Assembly (NCBI RefSeq): GCF_947496385.1
Contig: NZ_CANMCP010000001.1
Coordinates: 372,001-436,000 of the forward strand
DNA length: 64,000 nucleotides
Direction: 5' to 3'
Origin: an uncultured Croceicoccus sp.
GTDB taxonomy: Bacteria; Pseudomonadota; Alphaproteobacteria; Sphingomonadales; Sphingomonadaceae
Each line of letters begins with the position of its first letter. Position 1 is the first letter of the stretch. The notes beneath the pieces were generated by a model. It saw only the letters and a list, made by a program, of their open reading frames with translations. It was not told the DNA's origin and ran no database searches. Shown here piece after piece: positions 17,178-27,117 of the stretch. The translations under genes were made by a program, and so were the position numbers.

Positions 17178-19961
17178 ATGGCATTTCGCGAGGCGCTTCG
17201 CAGCGGCATCAGCATTTCCGCAATCACCGCCACCCTGGCCTTTGCCGGGGGAGCGATGCCGGGCACGGCATTCGCGCAAACGACGCAGCCCGAAACGCCC
17301 GAGGTCACGGACGAAGCCCGCCCGGTGACCGATCCGGACAAGACCGGGGACAATGTGATCGTCGTCACCGGTTTTCGCGCCAGCCTTGAAACCGCCGTCG
17401 CGGAAAAGAAACTTTCCGACCAGATCGTGGAATCGATCACGGCGGAGGATATTGGCAAGCTGCCCGACGCGTCGATCGGCGAATCGATTGCGCGTCTTCC
17501 CGGCCTTGCGGCACAAAGGCTTAATGGCCGCGCCAATGTCGTGGCGATCCGCGGTTTCGGGCCGGATTTCTCGCAAACGCTGCTCAACGGGCGGGAACAG
17601 ACCACGACGAGCGACAACCGCTCGGTCGAACTGGACCAGTATCCCTCCGAGATCGTCAATCAGGTCGTCGTCTACAAATCGCCGACCGCGAGCCTTGTCG
17701 GCCAGGGTCTGGTCGGGACGATCGACATCCGCACCATTCGCCCGCTCGAAACCGGAAAGCAGATCATTGCCATCGGTGCGCGCGGATCATGGGCCGACAT
17801 CGGTGCGCTCAACGCCGGGTCGAAGGAGCTGGGCTACCGCGTCAACGGAACCTTCGTGGATCAGTTCGCGGACGACACGCTCGGTGTCTCGGTCGCGGCG
17901 TCCTATGTCGACGAGCCTTATCAGATCCAGGAATTCAATGCCTGGGGCTATGCCGGGACGCAGGTGAATGGTGAGGATGCGGCGGTCATCGGCGGGTCGA
18001 AATCCTATGTGACCTCGACCCGGCTCAAGCGCCTCGGCATCAATGGCACGGTGCAGTGGCAGCCCATGTCGAAGCTGACACTCACGCTCGATGCGTTCTA
18101 CTCGAACTTCGACGATGACCAGACCAAGCGCGGCATTGAACTTCCGCTCGCCTTCGGTGCGCCGACGCGCTTCGACCCGGCCGGTTTCACGGTCGAGGAC
18201 GGGCTCGTCACATCGGGGCAGTTCAACAATGTCCGCGGCGTGATCCGCAACGATATTTTTCAGCGCAAGGCCGATCTTTACTCCGGCGGTTTCAACGCGC
18301 TGTGGGATGACGACAACGGGTTCAGCGCGTTCTTCGACTTCGGCTATTCGCGCACCGACCGTAACGAGCTGAGCCTGGAAAGCTATTCGGGGACGGGGTT
18401 CAACGGTCCGGCCACCGGACGCGGTTCGGCGGCGAAGATCACCTTTGCCTCCGGCGATACGGGAACCGTGTTCAATCCCTCGCTCGATTACAGCGACCCC
18501 GATCGCATTTTCCTGACCGATCCGCTCGGCTGGGGCGGGGGCGCCGTTCCGCAGGCCGGCTACTCCAACAATCGCATCATCGAAGACGAATTGTTCCAGT
18601 TCCGCGGCGAGGTGAAGAAGGAGTTCGACGCAGGCTTCCTGCGCAGCGTGCAGCTCGGCGCGAACTATACCAAGCGGGAAAAGGGCCTGACCCCGGACGA
18701 AGCGTTCGTGCGTCTTCCGGGCGGGGCGACCGAGGTGGCGATCCCCTCGCAATTCCTGCTGCGCGCGACCGATCTTACCTATCTCGGGCTCGGCCCCATC
18801 GTGAGTTACGATCCGCGCGACCTCATTGCCGCGGGCGTCCTCGCGCTCGAACCGCGGGTCACGACCGGGCCGAATGCCGCCAATGACGTGCTCAGCAAGA
18901 GCTATACCGTCAAAGAGGATCTCGTGACCCTCTACGCGCAGGCCAATATCGAGCAGGAGCTGGATATCGGCATCCTGACCGGCAATGTCGGCGTGCAGGG
19001 CATCAATACGAAGCAGGATTCGACCGGCTTCATCTTCCCGGCGAGCGGTCCTGAGATCGCGACGCGCGGGGCCGATTACTGGGACGTATTGCCGAGCGCG
19101 AACCTCTCGCTCCGGCTCGACAGCGACTGGGTGGTCCGCGTCGCCGCCGCGCGCGAGATCATGCGACCTCGGCTCGACGACATGCGCCTCTCTATTGAGT
19201 ATGGCATCGACAATTCGGTGCCGGGCGGGCTGATCCGCGGCAATGGCGGCAATCCGTTTCTGCGTCCCTATCGCGCCAATGCGGTCGATTTCAACGTGGA
19301 GAAATATTTCGGGACCGGCGGGGTCGTCGCGCTTCAGCTGTTCTACAAGGATATCGAAAGCTACGTCTTCAACGGGCGTTTCGCGTTCGATTACTCGGAC
19401 TTCCCGCCGCCGACGGGGATCGAGGCTTTCCCCGGCCTGTCGACCGAAGGCACGCTGGAGGCGCCGACCAACACGGGCGGGGGCGATCTCTATGGTGCGG
19501 AACTCGCCGTCACGCTGCCCTTCGACACGCTGTCCGACACGTTGCGCGGGTTCGGCGTCACCGGCGGCGCAAGCTATACGAAAACCGGGATCGAGGATGC
19601 GGACGGTAACGAGACGCTGATCCCCGGCTATTCCAAATGGGTGGTGAACGGCACGGCCTATTTCGAGCGGGCGGGCTTCAACACCCGGCTCAGCGCGCGG
19701 TATCGTTCGGAGTTTCTCGGCGATTTTACCGGATTTGGCGGTTCGCCCGTGCGCCGCACCGCAAAGTCCGAGACGATCATCGACGGACAGATCGGCTATG
19801 ATTTTCAGGCCGGCAGCACGTTCGAGGGGCTCTCCCTCTACCTCCAGGGGCAGAACCTGACCGATCAGCCGTTCGTCTCCACCGGGGCGCAGTCCAATCA
19901 GGTGGTCGATTATCAGCTTTACGGGCGCCGCTTCCTCGCCGGCTTCACCTACAAGTTCTGA
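17178..19961 (+). CDS. TonB-dependent receptor, MalA-like (maltodextrin uptake)
   Basis: 927 residues. A signal peptide ends at about residue 34 (TAFA-QT). The plug begins with VIVVTGFRASLETAVAEKK and includes ITAEDIGKLPDASIGESIAR, LNGRANVVAIRGFGPDFSQT and TASLVGQGLVGTIDIRTIRP. This set of plug motifs marks the large alphaproteobacterial/xanthomonad carbohydrate receptors such as Caulobacter MalA. The barrel ends in GRRFLAGFTYKF with a terminal Phe, as needed for outer-membrane assembly. Its place next to amylase, alpha-glucosidase and a LacI regulator points to maltodextrins as substrate. It precedes the halogenase gene by 94 bases in the same direction. Confidence 0.92.
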   Translation: MAFREALRSGISISAITATLAFAGGAMPGTAFAQTTQPETPEVTDEARPVTDPDKTGDNVIVVTGFRASLETAVAEKKLSDQIVESITAEDIGKLPDASIGESIARLPGLAAQRLNGRANVVAIRGFGPDFSQTLLNGREQTTTSDNRSVELDQYPSEIVNQVVVYKSPTASLVGQGLVGTIDIRTIRPLETGKQIIAIGARGSWADIGALNAGSKELGYRVNGTFVDQFADDTLGVSVAASYVDEPYQIQEFNAWGYAGTQVNGEDAAVIGGSKSYVTSTRLKRLGINGTVQWQPMSKLTLTLDAFYSNFDDDQTKRGIELPLAFGAPTRFDPAGFTVEDGLVTSGQFNNVRGVIRNDIFQRKADLYSGGFNALWDDDNGFSAFFDFGYSRTDRNELSLESYSGTGFNGPATGRGSAAKITFASGDTGTVFNPSLDYSDPDRIFLTDPLGWGGGAVPQAGYSNNRIIEDELFQFRGEVKKEFDAGFLRSVQLGANYTKREKGLTPDEAFVRLPGGATEVAIPSQFLLRATDLTYLGLGPIVSYDPRDLIAAGVLALEPRVTTGPNAANDVLSKSYTVKEDLVTLYAQANIEQELDIGILTGNVGVQGINTKQDSTGFIFPASGPEIATRGADYWDVLPSANLSLRLDSDWVVRVAAAREIMRPRLDDMRLSIEYGIDNSVPGGLIRGNGGNPFLRPYRANAVDFNVEKYFGTGGVVALQLFYKDIESYVFNGRFAFDYSDFPPPTGIEAFPGLSTEGTLEAPTNTGGGDLYGAELAVTLPFDTLSDTLRGFGVTGGASYTKTGIEDADGNETLIPGYSKWVVNGTAYFERAGFNTRLSARYRSEFLGDFTGFGGSPVRRTAKSETIIDGQIGYDFQAGSTFEGLSLYLQGQNLTDQPFVSTGAQSNQVVDYQLYGRRFLAGFTYKF

Positions 19962-20055
19962 TCCAGGCGACCGGTGGGGGCGCGGCGATCATCGCAAGGC
20001 GCGCTCCCCCGCCGGCCGGACCGTCTGACGGGGACGAGGGAGGACCAAGGCCGTG

Positions 20056-21591
20056 ATGCAGGACGATGGCGCAAGGCGACCGCTGAAAATCGGGATCGCG
20101 GGGGGCGGGACGGCCGGGTGGATGGCCGCCGCCGCCCTTGCAAAGCTCACCGGGTGCGAGGTCGTGCTGATCGAATCGGAGGCGATCGGCACGGTCGGCG
20201 TCGGCGAGGCGACCATCCCGCAGATCCGCCTGTTCAATCGCGGGCTGGGCATCGACGAGGCCGAATTCCTGCGCGCGACGAAGGGCACGTTCAAGCTCGG
20301 CATCGCGTTCGACGGCTGGCGGCGCGACGGCGAAAGCTACATGCACGCCTTCGGCCATGTCGGGCGCGGCGCGGGATTGCTGCCGTTTCATCAGCTCTGG
20401 CTGCGCGGCCGGGAGCTTGGCGTGGCGAAGGATCTATCCGCCTATGCGCTTAACGACAGGGCGGCGCGCGCGGGAAAGATGCAGATGGCGCCGGGTGGCG
20501 GAGCCGCCGACATGCCCTGGGCCTATCATTTCGATGCCTCGCTCTACGCCGGTTTCCTGCGCCGTTTTGCCGAGGCGCACGGGGCGGAGCGCATCGAAGG
20601 GCGGATTGTCTCGGTCGAACGCGATGGCGAAAGCGGGGCGATCCGCGCGCTCACCCTCGATGCGGAGCGGCGGGTCGAGGCGGACTTCTTCCTCGATTGC
20701 ACCGGTTTTCGCGCGCTGCTTACGGACGAGACGACGCGCGACGATTTCGCCGACTGGAGCCACTGGCTCCCGTGCGACCGCGCGGTGGCGGTGCCCAGCG
20801 CGGCGGCGGATGAGATCTTGCCCTACACCCGCGCGACGGCCCGTGCGGCGGGGTGGCAATGGCGCATCCCGTTGCAGCACCGGACCGGCAACGGGCTGGT
20901 CTATTGCAGCGAGTTCCTGTCGGAGGGAGAGGCCGAAACGGTCCTGCGCGCCCATCTCGACGGCGCGCCGATCGGCACTGCCAACCATCTGCGTTTCACG
21001 ACCGGGATGCGCACGGCGCCATGGCAGGGCAATTGCCTTGCGCTGGGCCTCGCGGCGGGTTTTCTCGAACCGCTCGAATCGACGAGCATCCATTTGATAC
21101 AGTCGGGCATCGCGCGCTTTCTTGCCATGCTGCCCCGCCGCGACGTGCCCGCCGCGATGGCGGAGGAGTTCAACCGGCAGGCACGGTTCGAATGGGAGAG
21201 CATCCGCGATTTCCTCATTCTCCACTACGCCGCCAATGGGCGTGAGGGGCAGCCGTTCTGGGATCGCTGCCGTGCGATGACGCTCCCCGACGGACTTGCC
21301 GCGCGGCTCGCGCTGTTCCGCGCCACCGGCTTTGTCCGGCGCGAGCATGACGAGCTGTTTACCGAGCCGGGCTGGATACAGGTGCTCATCGGGCAGGGGG
21401 TCGTCCCGCGCGCGACCCACCCCAATGCCGATGCGCTGGCGCCGCACGTGCTGGCCCGCATGCTGAACGAAATGGCGGGGAGCATCGCGTCGCTCGTCGA
21501 TACCATGCCGACCCACGTCGAATTCTTGCGCGAATTTTGCGCATCGCCATCCACGCCCCGATCTGCCGCCATGATGGAGACAGCCCGATGA
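20056..21591 (+). CDS. Flavin-dependent (tryptophan-type) halogenase
   Basis: 511 residues. Family marks are all present: the FAD-binding IGIAGGGTAGWMAA, GEATIP, the Lys of TFKLGIAFDGW that corresponds to the catalytic Lys of PrnA-type enzymes, the WxWxIP motif (WQWRIPLQH) and the Glu in FLEPLESTSIHL. The enzyme should make an electrophilic halogen species from halide, O2 and FADH2, so it needs a flavin reductase, which is not in this window. Such genes are often found beside TonB receptors in Brevundimonas, Xanthomonas and sphingomonads, and their natural substrates there are mostly unknown. GGGAGGA precedes a GTG (20053) and an ATG (20056); I use the ATG. It overlaps the amylase gene by ATGA. 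Confidence 0.9.
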   Translation: MQDDGARRPLKIGIAGGGTAGWMAAAALAKLTGCEVVLIESEAIGTVGVGEATIPQIRLFNRGLGIDEAEFLRATKGTFKLGIAFDGWRRDGESYMHAFGHVGRGAGLLPFHQLWLRGRELGVAKDLSAYALNDRAARAGKMQMAPGGGAADMPWAYHFDASLYAGFLRRFAEAHGAERIEGRIVSVERDGESGAIRALTLDAERRVEADFFLDCTGFRALLTDETTRDDFADWSHWLPCDRAVAVPSAAADEILPYTRATARAAGWQWRIPLQHRTGNGLVYCSEFLSEGEAETVLRAHLDGAPIGTANHLRFTTGMRTAPWQGNCLALGLAAGFLEPLESTSIHLIQSGIARFLAMLPRRDVPAAMAEEFNRQARFEWESIRDFLILHYAANGREGQPFWDRCRAMTLPDGLAARLALFRATGFVRREHDELFTEPGWIQVLIGQGVVPRATHPNADALAPHVLARMLNEMAGSIASLVDTMPTHVEFLREFCASPSTPRSAAMMETAR

Positions 21592-23444
21592 AACGCTTCG
21601 CCCTGATCGCCGCCGCCCTGATGGCGAGCGCGCCTGCGATTGCCACGCCCGCACCTGCCCAAAGCGCCGTTGCCCAAACCGCCGTTGCCCCACCGGCGCC
21701 CGAGAGTTTTCGTGAGCGCGGGGTGGAGGATGAAATCATCTATTTCGTGCTGCCCGACCGGTTCGCGAATGGCGACACCGCCAATGATCGCGGCGGCTAT
21801 CCGGCGGACCGGATGCGCAGCGGATACGACCCGGCGCACAAGGGGTTCTACCACGGCGGCGACCTCAAGGGCCTGACCGAAAAGCTCGACTATATTCAGG
21901 GGATGGGCGTCACCGCGATCTGGTTCGCGCCGATTTTCAAGAACAAGCCGGTGCAGGGCAAGCCCGGCGATCCGGAAAGTTTCAGCGCGGGCTACCACGG
22001 GTACTGGGTCACCGATTTCACGCAGGTCGATCCGCATTTCGGCACCAATGCGGATTTCGAAGCCTTCGTCGCGGCGGCACATGCGCGCGGGATGAAGGTC
22101 TACATGGACATCATCGCCAACCACACCGCCGACGTGATCCGCTTTGCCGAGGACGAATACGCCTATCGCAGCAAGGGGGACTATCCCTATTCCACGCGGG
22201 GCGGTCCCGGCGGCCCGGCCATCAACGAAGGGTTCGATCCCGCCGATCCGAGCGCCGAAAACTGGGCCCGGCTGACCGATCCGTCCTTTGCCTACACCCC
22301 CGTCGTGCCGGAGGGGGAGCGCCATGTGAAGGTGCCTGCCTGGCTCAACGATCCGATCTATTATCACAATCGCGGCGACACGTTCTGGACCGGGGAGAGC
22401 AGCGTCGATGGCGATTTCGTAGGGCTCGACGATCTGTTCACCGAACATCCGCGCGTGATCGATGGGATGATCGCGATTTTCGGCGACTGGATTGACCGGT
22501 ACGGGATCGACGGGTTCCGGATCGACACGGCAAGACACGTGAATCCCGAATTCTGGCAGGCCTTCGTGCCCGCCATGCTCGCCCGTGCGGAGGCGCGGGG
22601 CATCCCCAACTTCCACATTTTCGGGGAGATCGCGTATGACACGCCGGATGCCGTCACCGCCGCGCGGGTCATGGCGGAGGCCGATCTGCCCTACGCTCTC
22701 GACATGGGGTTCGCAAAGGCGGCGCAGCTCGTCGCGAGCGGCAAGGAAAGCCCCGCCGTGATGGCGGAACTCCTCACGCAGGATGTGATCTATCCCGGCG
22801 GGGCGGTCACCGCGACCGGCCTGCCGACGTTCCTCGGCAATCATGATTTCGGGCGGTTCTCGATGTTCCTGCGCGATTATGCGGAAACCGGCGATCGCGC
22901 CGAACTGCTCGCCCGGACAAAGCTCGGCCATGCGATGATGTTCGCGCTGCGCGGCGTGCCGACGGTCTATTACGGGGACGAGCAGGGCTTCATCTCCGAC
23001 GGCAATGATCAGCTCGCGCGCGAGGACATGTTCGAAAGCCGGGTCGATGCCTATAACGACAATGCCCTGCTCGGCACCGATGCGACCACGGTGCAGGCGA
23101 ATTTCGATACCGGGCACCCGCTGTACCGGCTGATCCGCGAATTGTCGGCGATGCGCACCGGCTCGCCGGCGTTGCGGCGCGGGCTGAGCACCGTGCGCGG
23201 TTTCGACCACGAGGGGCCGGGCCTGCTCGCGGTGGAGCGTTACGATGCGGCGAGCGGGAGCCGCGTGCTCACCGCGTTCAACACGTCCGGAGAGCCGATC
23301 ACACGCGACATCGCGGTGGATTACGATGCCCGCGCGCTGACCCCGCTTGCGGGCGAATGCCCGGCGGCGGTCACTGCCCCCGGCAGCGTGCGGCTGACCA
23401 TCCCGGCATTCGGCTGGGCCGTGTGCGAACTGGAGGCAAAGTGA
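21588..23444 (+). CDS. Periplasmic GH13 alpha-amylase family enzyme
   Basis: 618 residues with a signal peptide (MKRFALIAAALMASAPAIAT). GH13 regions are clear: IYFVLPDRFANGD, MDIIANHTAD, the nucleophile region GIDGFRIDTARHV (Asp near residue 313), acid/base Glu in FHIFGEIAYD, and the transition-state Asp in FLGNHDFGRF. YYGDEQGF and a C-terminal beta domain follow. The enzyme should cut starch or maltodextrins in the periplasm. The start at 21588 overlaps the halogenase stop (ATGA), and the gene ends in a TGATG junction with the alpha-glucosidase gene, so the genes are probably co-translated. Confidence 0.92.
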   Translation: MKRFALIAAALMASAPAIATPAPAQSAVAQTAVAPPAPESFRERGVEDEIIYFVLPDRFANGDTANDRGGYPADRMRSGYDPAHKGFYHGGDLKGLTEKLDYIQGMGVTAIWFAPIFKNKPVQGKPGDPESFSAGYHGYWVTDFTQVDPHFGTNADFEAFVAAAHARGMKVYMDIIANHTADVIRFAEDEYAYRSKGDYPYSTRGGPGGPAINEGFDPADPSAENWARLTDPSFAYTPVVPEGERHVKVPAWLNDPIYYHNRGDTFWTGESSVDGDFVGLDDLFTEHPRVIDGMIAIFGDWIDRYGIDGFRIDTARHVNPEFWQAFVPAMLARAEARGIPNFHIFGEIAYDTPDAVTAARVMAEADLPYALDMGFAKAAQLVASGKESPAVMAELLTQDVIYPGGAVTATGLPTFLGNHDFGRFSMFLRDYAETGDRAELLARTKLGHAMMFALRGVPTVYYGDEQGFISDGNDQLAREDMFESRVDAYNDNALLGTDATTVQANFDTGHPLYRLIRELSAMRTGSPALRRGLSTVRGFDHEGPGLLAVERYDAASGSRVLTAFNTSGEPITRDIAVDYDARALTPLAGECPAAVTAPGSVRLTIPAFGWAVCELEAK

Positions 23445-25057
23445 TGGCAGACGTCAGCACGCAGGAACCCATGGCGCAGACCGACGCCGCCATCGAATGG
23501 TGGCGCGGCGCGGCGATCTACCAGGTTTATCCGCGCAGCTTCATGGATGCGAACGGGGACGGAATCGGCGACCTTCCGGGGATTACCAGCCGGATCGAGC
23601 ATATCGCCTCGCTCGGTGTCGATGCGATCTGGATCTCGCCCTTCTTCACCAGCCCGATGAAGGATTTCGGCTATGACGTCGCGGATTACCGGGACGTCGA
23701 TCCGATCTTCGGGACGCTGGCGGATTTCGATGCGCTCGTCGCCCGCGCGCATGCGCTGGGGCTCAAGGTGCTGATTGATCAGGTGTATTCCCACACCTCG
23801 GACGAACATCCCTGGTTCGTGGAGAGCCGGAAGAGCCGCGATAATCCGCGCAGCGACTGGTACGTGTGGGCCGATGCGAAGCCCGACGGGGCGCCGCCCT
23901 CCAACTGGCAATCGGTGTTCGGCGGCCCGGCCTGGACATGGGACGCGCGACGGGGGCAATATTACCTGCACAATTTCCTGAACTGCCAGCCGCAGCTCAA
24001 CGGGCATAATCCCGAAGTGCAGGACGCAATTCTGGACGTGATGCGGTTCTGGCTCGATCGCGGTGTCGACGGGTTTCGCATCGACGCGCTCAATTTCGCG
24101 ATGCACGATCCACAATTGCGCGACAATCCGCCGGCCCCGCCGACCGACCGCCCGCGCACGCGCCCCTTCGATTTTCAGCGCAAGATCCACAACATGTCGC
24201 ATCCCGACATTCCCGGATTCATCGAACGGATCCGGGCCGTCACCGACGCCTATGACGCGATCTTTACCGTTGCGGAGGTCGGCGGCGACGAGGCCGAGGC
24301 GGAGATGAAGGCCTTTACGCAGGGCGATGGCCGGCTGAATTCCGCCTATGGCTTCAACTTCCTCTATGCCGATCGCCTGACGCCCGGCCTTGTCTGTGCA
24401 GCATTGGCCGAATGGCCGGAGACGGGCGGGACGGGCTGGCCGAGCTGGGCGTTCGAAAATCACGATGCGCCGCGCGCCGTGTCACGCTGGTGCGCGCCGG
24501 AACACCGGGAGCGGTTCGCCCGGATGAAGATGGCGCTGCTCGCGTCGCTGCGCGGCAATATCATCCTTTATCAGGGCGAGGAACTGGGCCTCACCCAGGT
24601 CGATATTCCCTTCGATCAATTGCAGGATCCCGAGGCGATCGCGAACTGGCCGCTGACCCTGTCGCGCGACGGCGCGCGCACGCCGATGCCGTGGCATGGC
24701 GAAGCGGGCGGCGGGTTCGGCGCCGAGACCCCCTGGCTCCCCCTCGGCGAGGAGAACCTCGAAAGGTCCGTCGCGCAACAGGACGCGGACCCTGCCTCGC
24801 TCCTCGCGCTGACCCGCGAACTCATCGCATTGCGCAAATCATCGCCCGCCTTGCGGCATGGCGGCGCGGCCTGCGAAGCCAGCGGCGCGCTGCTCAGGCT
24901 CGAACGCTTTACGGGCGGGGAACGGGTGGTGTGCCTGTTCAACATGTCGCCCGACACTCTCGACAACATACAGATACCCCAAGGAGAAACCCTATGCAGC
25001 GTCAATTCGGTGTCGGACAGCCTTGGGCCCTATGCCGCGGTGATGGTGCGGGCATGA
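23444..25057 (+). CDS. GH13 alpha-glucosidase (oligo-1,6/alpha-1,4-glucosidase type)
   Basis: 537 residues with no signal peptide, so cytoplasmic. GH13 subfamily 23-like landmarks: AAIYQVYPRSFMDANGDGIG, KVLIDQVYSHTSDEHPWF, nucleophile Asp214 in DGFRIDALNFAMHD, acid/base in FTVAEVGGDE, and the conserved FENHDAPRA. NIILYQGEELGLTQ and DGARTPMPWHG are also typical. It hydrolyses maltose and short maltodextrins to glucose after import. The ATG at 23444 overlaps the amylase stop by one base; the stop at 25057 overlaps the GH97 start. Confidence 0.93.
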   Translation: MADVSTQEPMAQTDAAIEWWRGAAIYQVYPRSFMDANGDGIGDLPGITSRIEHIASLGVDAIWISPFFTSPMKDFGYDVADYRDVDPIFGTLADFDALVARAHALGLKVLIDQVYSHTSDEHPWFVESRKSRDNPRSDWYVWADAKPDGAPPSNWQSVFGGPAWTWDARRGQYYLHNFLNCQPQLNGHNPEVQDAILDVMRFWLDRGVDGFRIDALNFAMHDPQLRDNPPAPPTDRPRTRPFDFQRKIHNMSHPDIPGFIERIRAVTDAYDAIFTVAEVGGDEAEAEMKAFTQGDGRLNSAYGFNFLYADRLTPGLVCAALAEWPETGGTGWPSWAFENHDAPRAVSRWCAPEHRERFARMKMALLASLRGNIILYQGEELGLTQVDIPFDQLQDPEAIANWPLTLSRDGARTPMPWHGEAGGGFGAETPWLPLGEENLERSVAQQDADPASLLALTRELIALRKSSPALRHGGAACEASGALLRLERFTGGERVVCLFNMSPDTLDNIQIPQGETLCSVNSVSDSLGPYAAVMVRA

Positions 25058-27117
25058 TGCGCGCCGCGATGAAGGCGGCGGTGGGCGTGCTGCTCGCGTC
25101 GAGTGCGGTGCCGGCCTTCGCGGGCGATGTCACCTCCCCGGACGGGCGCACCGTCGTGACGCTCGACGTGGATGGGGATGGCGTTGCGTTTTACCGCGTG
25201 ACGCGCGATGGAAAGCCGCTCATCGCCGATAGCGACCTTGGCTTCCTGTTCACCGATGCGGAACCGATGCGCCGCAATTTCACGGTCGAGGCCGAGACCC
25301 GCGCCACCCATGACGAAAATTGGGAGCAGCCGTGGGGCGAACGCCGCTTCGTGCGCGACCATCATAACGAGCTGTCGGTCACCTTCCGCGAGGCGCGCGC
25401 CACCAGCACGCGTGCATTGACCGTGCGGATGCGCGTGTTCGACGACGGCATCGGCTTTCGCTACGAATTTCCCGAAAGCGCCGACATGCCGGTCGCGAAC
25501 ATTGCCGAGGAGCTGACCGAATTCGCCATCGCTCCCGAGGCGGCGGCGGATGGCAAGGCGTGGTGGATCCCCGGCGGCGACTTCAACCGTTACGAATATC
25601 TCTACAACGAAACGCCGTTGGAGGAGGTCGGCATCGCGCACACGCCGATCACCATGCGGCTTGCGGACGGGACGCATCTGTCGTTTCACGAGGCGGCGCT
25701 GGTCGATTATTCCGGCATGTGGCTGCGCAGGATGGAAGGCTCGCGGTTCCGCGCCACGCTCGCCCCGTCGAGCCGCGGCGCCAAGGTCGTGCGCGAGGGC
25801 GCCTTCACCACCCCATGGCGCACCATCCGCATCAGCGACGGGCCCGCGGGCCTTGTCGAAAGCGACCTTGAACTCAACCTCAACGAACCGAACAGGCTCG
25901 GCGACGTGAGCTGGGTCGAACCGGGCAAATATATCGGCATCTGGTGGGGTATGATCTCCAACCGATGGACCTGGGCGTCGGGCGACCGGCATGGCGCCAC
26001 CACCGAACGCACGAAGCGCTACATCGACTTCGCCGCCGAGCATGGCTTTCGCGGCGTGCTCGTCGAAGGGTGGAACGTGGGGTGGGACGGCAACTGGTTC
26101 GGCAACGGCCGCGACTACAGCTTTACCGAGGCCTATCCCGATTTCGACCTGAAGGCCGTTACCGATTACGCGCGGAAAAAAGGCGTGCGCCTCATCGGCC
26201 ATCACGAAACGGGCGGCAATATCAAGGTGTACGAGGATCAGCTCGCCGACGCGATGAAGCTTTACGGCGATCTCGGCGTGGATTGGGTAAAGACGGGTTA
26301 CGTCGCCGACGCGGGCGGGATCACGTCGTGCAACGCCGATATCGCCGATCCGTGCGTCGGCGATGCCGAGGTTTTCGAATGGCACGACGGACAGCGGCAG
26401 GTGCAGCATCACCTGCGCGTGCTGCAGGAAGCGGCGAAGAACCATGTCGCGGTCAATGCGCACGAACCGGTCAAGGATACGGGCCTGCGTCGCACCTATC
26501 CCAACTGGGTCGCGCGCGAAGGGGCGCGGGGGCAGGAATATAATGCATGGGCGCCCTTTGCCAACGGGCCGGACCATGCACCCACGCTCGTCTATACGCG
26601 CCTGCTGTCCGGTCCGATGGATTATACGCCCGGCGTGCTCGGCCTCGTCGGGGATCAGGATTATCCGATCGCCAGCACTCTGGCGAAACAGCTTGGCCTC
26701 TACCTCGCGATCTATTCGCCGATCCAGATGGCGGCGGATTTCCCCGAAAGCCTGGCCGCCCATCCGCGCGAACTCGCATTCATCAAGGCGGTGCCGGCCG
26801 ACTGGTCCGAAAGCCGGTTGATCGCGGGTGCGGTGGGGGATTATGCCATTTTCGCGCGCAAGGACCGCGCGAGCGAGGATTGGTATGTCGGCGGCGTCAA
26901 CGACGCGACCGAGCGTAACCTGACACTCGATTTTGACTTTCTGGAAGAGGGCAGGGCCTACACCGCGAAGGTGTGGAAGGACGGGCCCGATGCCACCTAT
27001 CTGACCGAAAAGCGGCACGACATCGCCTATGATACGGTGACGGTGCGCAAGGGTGACAGCTATGCCGTGCGGCTGGCGCCTGGTGGCGGGCTGGCGATGC
27101 AGCTCGTGCCGCGCTGA
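25054..27117 (+). CDS. Periplasmic GH97 alpha-glucosidase (SusB-like)
   Basis: 687 residues with signal peptide (MKAAVGVLLASSAVPAFAG). GH97 features include the N-terminal beta domain (DSDLGFLF, WGERRFVRDHHNELSVTF), then the barrel: KYIGIWWGMISNRWTWASG, GFRGVLVEGWNVGWDGNWF, GVDWVKTGYVADAGG, and the acidic cluster in VNAHEPVKDTGLRRTYPNW and REGARGQEYNAWAPF. In Bacteroides SusB, Glu residues of these last motifs bind calcium and do acid/base catalysis, which suggests an inverting alpha-glucosidase. It is the last gene of the overlapping halogenase-amylase-glucosidase chain. Its start overlaps the previous stop (ATGATG; first ATG at 25054). Confidence 0.92.
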   Translation: MMRAAMKAAVGVLLASSAVPAFAGDVTSPDGRTVVTLDVDGDGVAFYRVTRDGKPLIADSDLGFLFTDAEPMRRNFTVEAETRATHDENWEQPWGERRFVRDHHNELSVTFREARATSTRALTVRMRVFDDGIGFRYEFPESADMPVANIAEELTEFAIAPEAAADGKAWWIPGGDFNRYEYLYNETPLEEVGIAHTPITMRLADGTHLSFHEAALVDYSGMWLRRMEGSRFRATLAPSSRGAKVVREGAFTTPWRTIRISDGPAGLVESDLELNLNEPNRLGDVSWVEPGKYIGIWWGMISNRWTWASGDRHGATTERTKRYIDFAAEHGFRGVLVEGWNVGWDGNWFGNGRDYSFTEAYPDFDLKAVTDYARKKGVRLIGHHETGGNIKVYEDQLADAMKLYGDLGVDWVKTGYVADAGGITSCNADIADPCVGDAEVFEWHDGQRQVQHHLRVLQEAAKNHVAVNAHEPVKDTGLRRTYPNWVAREGARGQEYNAWAPFANGPDHAPTLVYTRLLSGPMDYTPGVLGLVGDQDYPIASTLAKQLGLYLAIYSPIQMAADFPESLAAHPRELAFIKAVPADWSESRLIAGAVGDYAIFARKDRASEDWYVGGVNDATERNLTLDFDFLEEGRAYTAKVWKDGPDATYLTEKRHDIAYDTVTVRKGDSYAVRLAPGGGLAMQLVPR

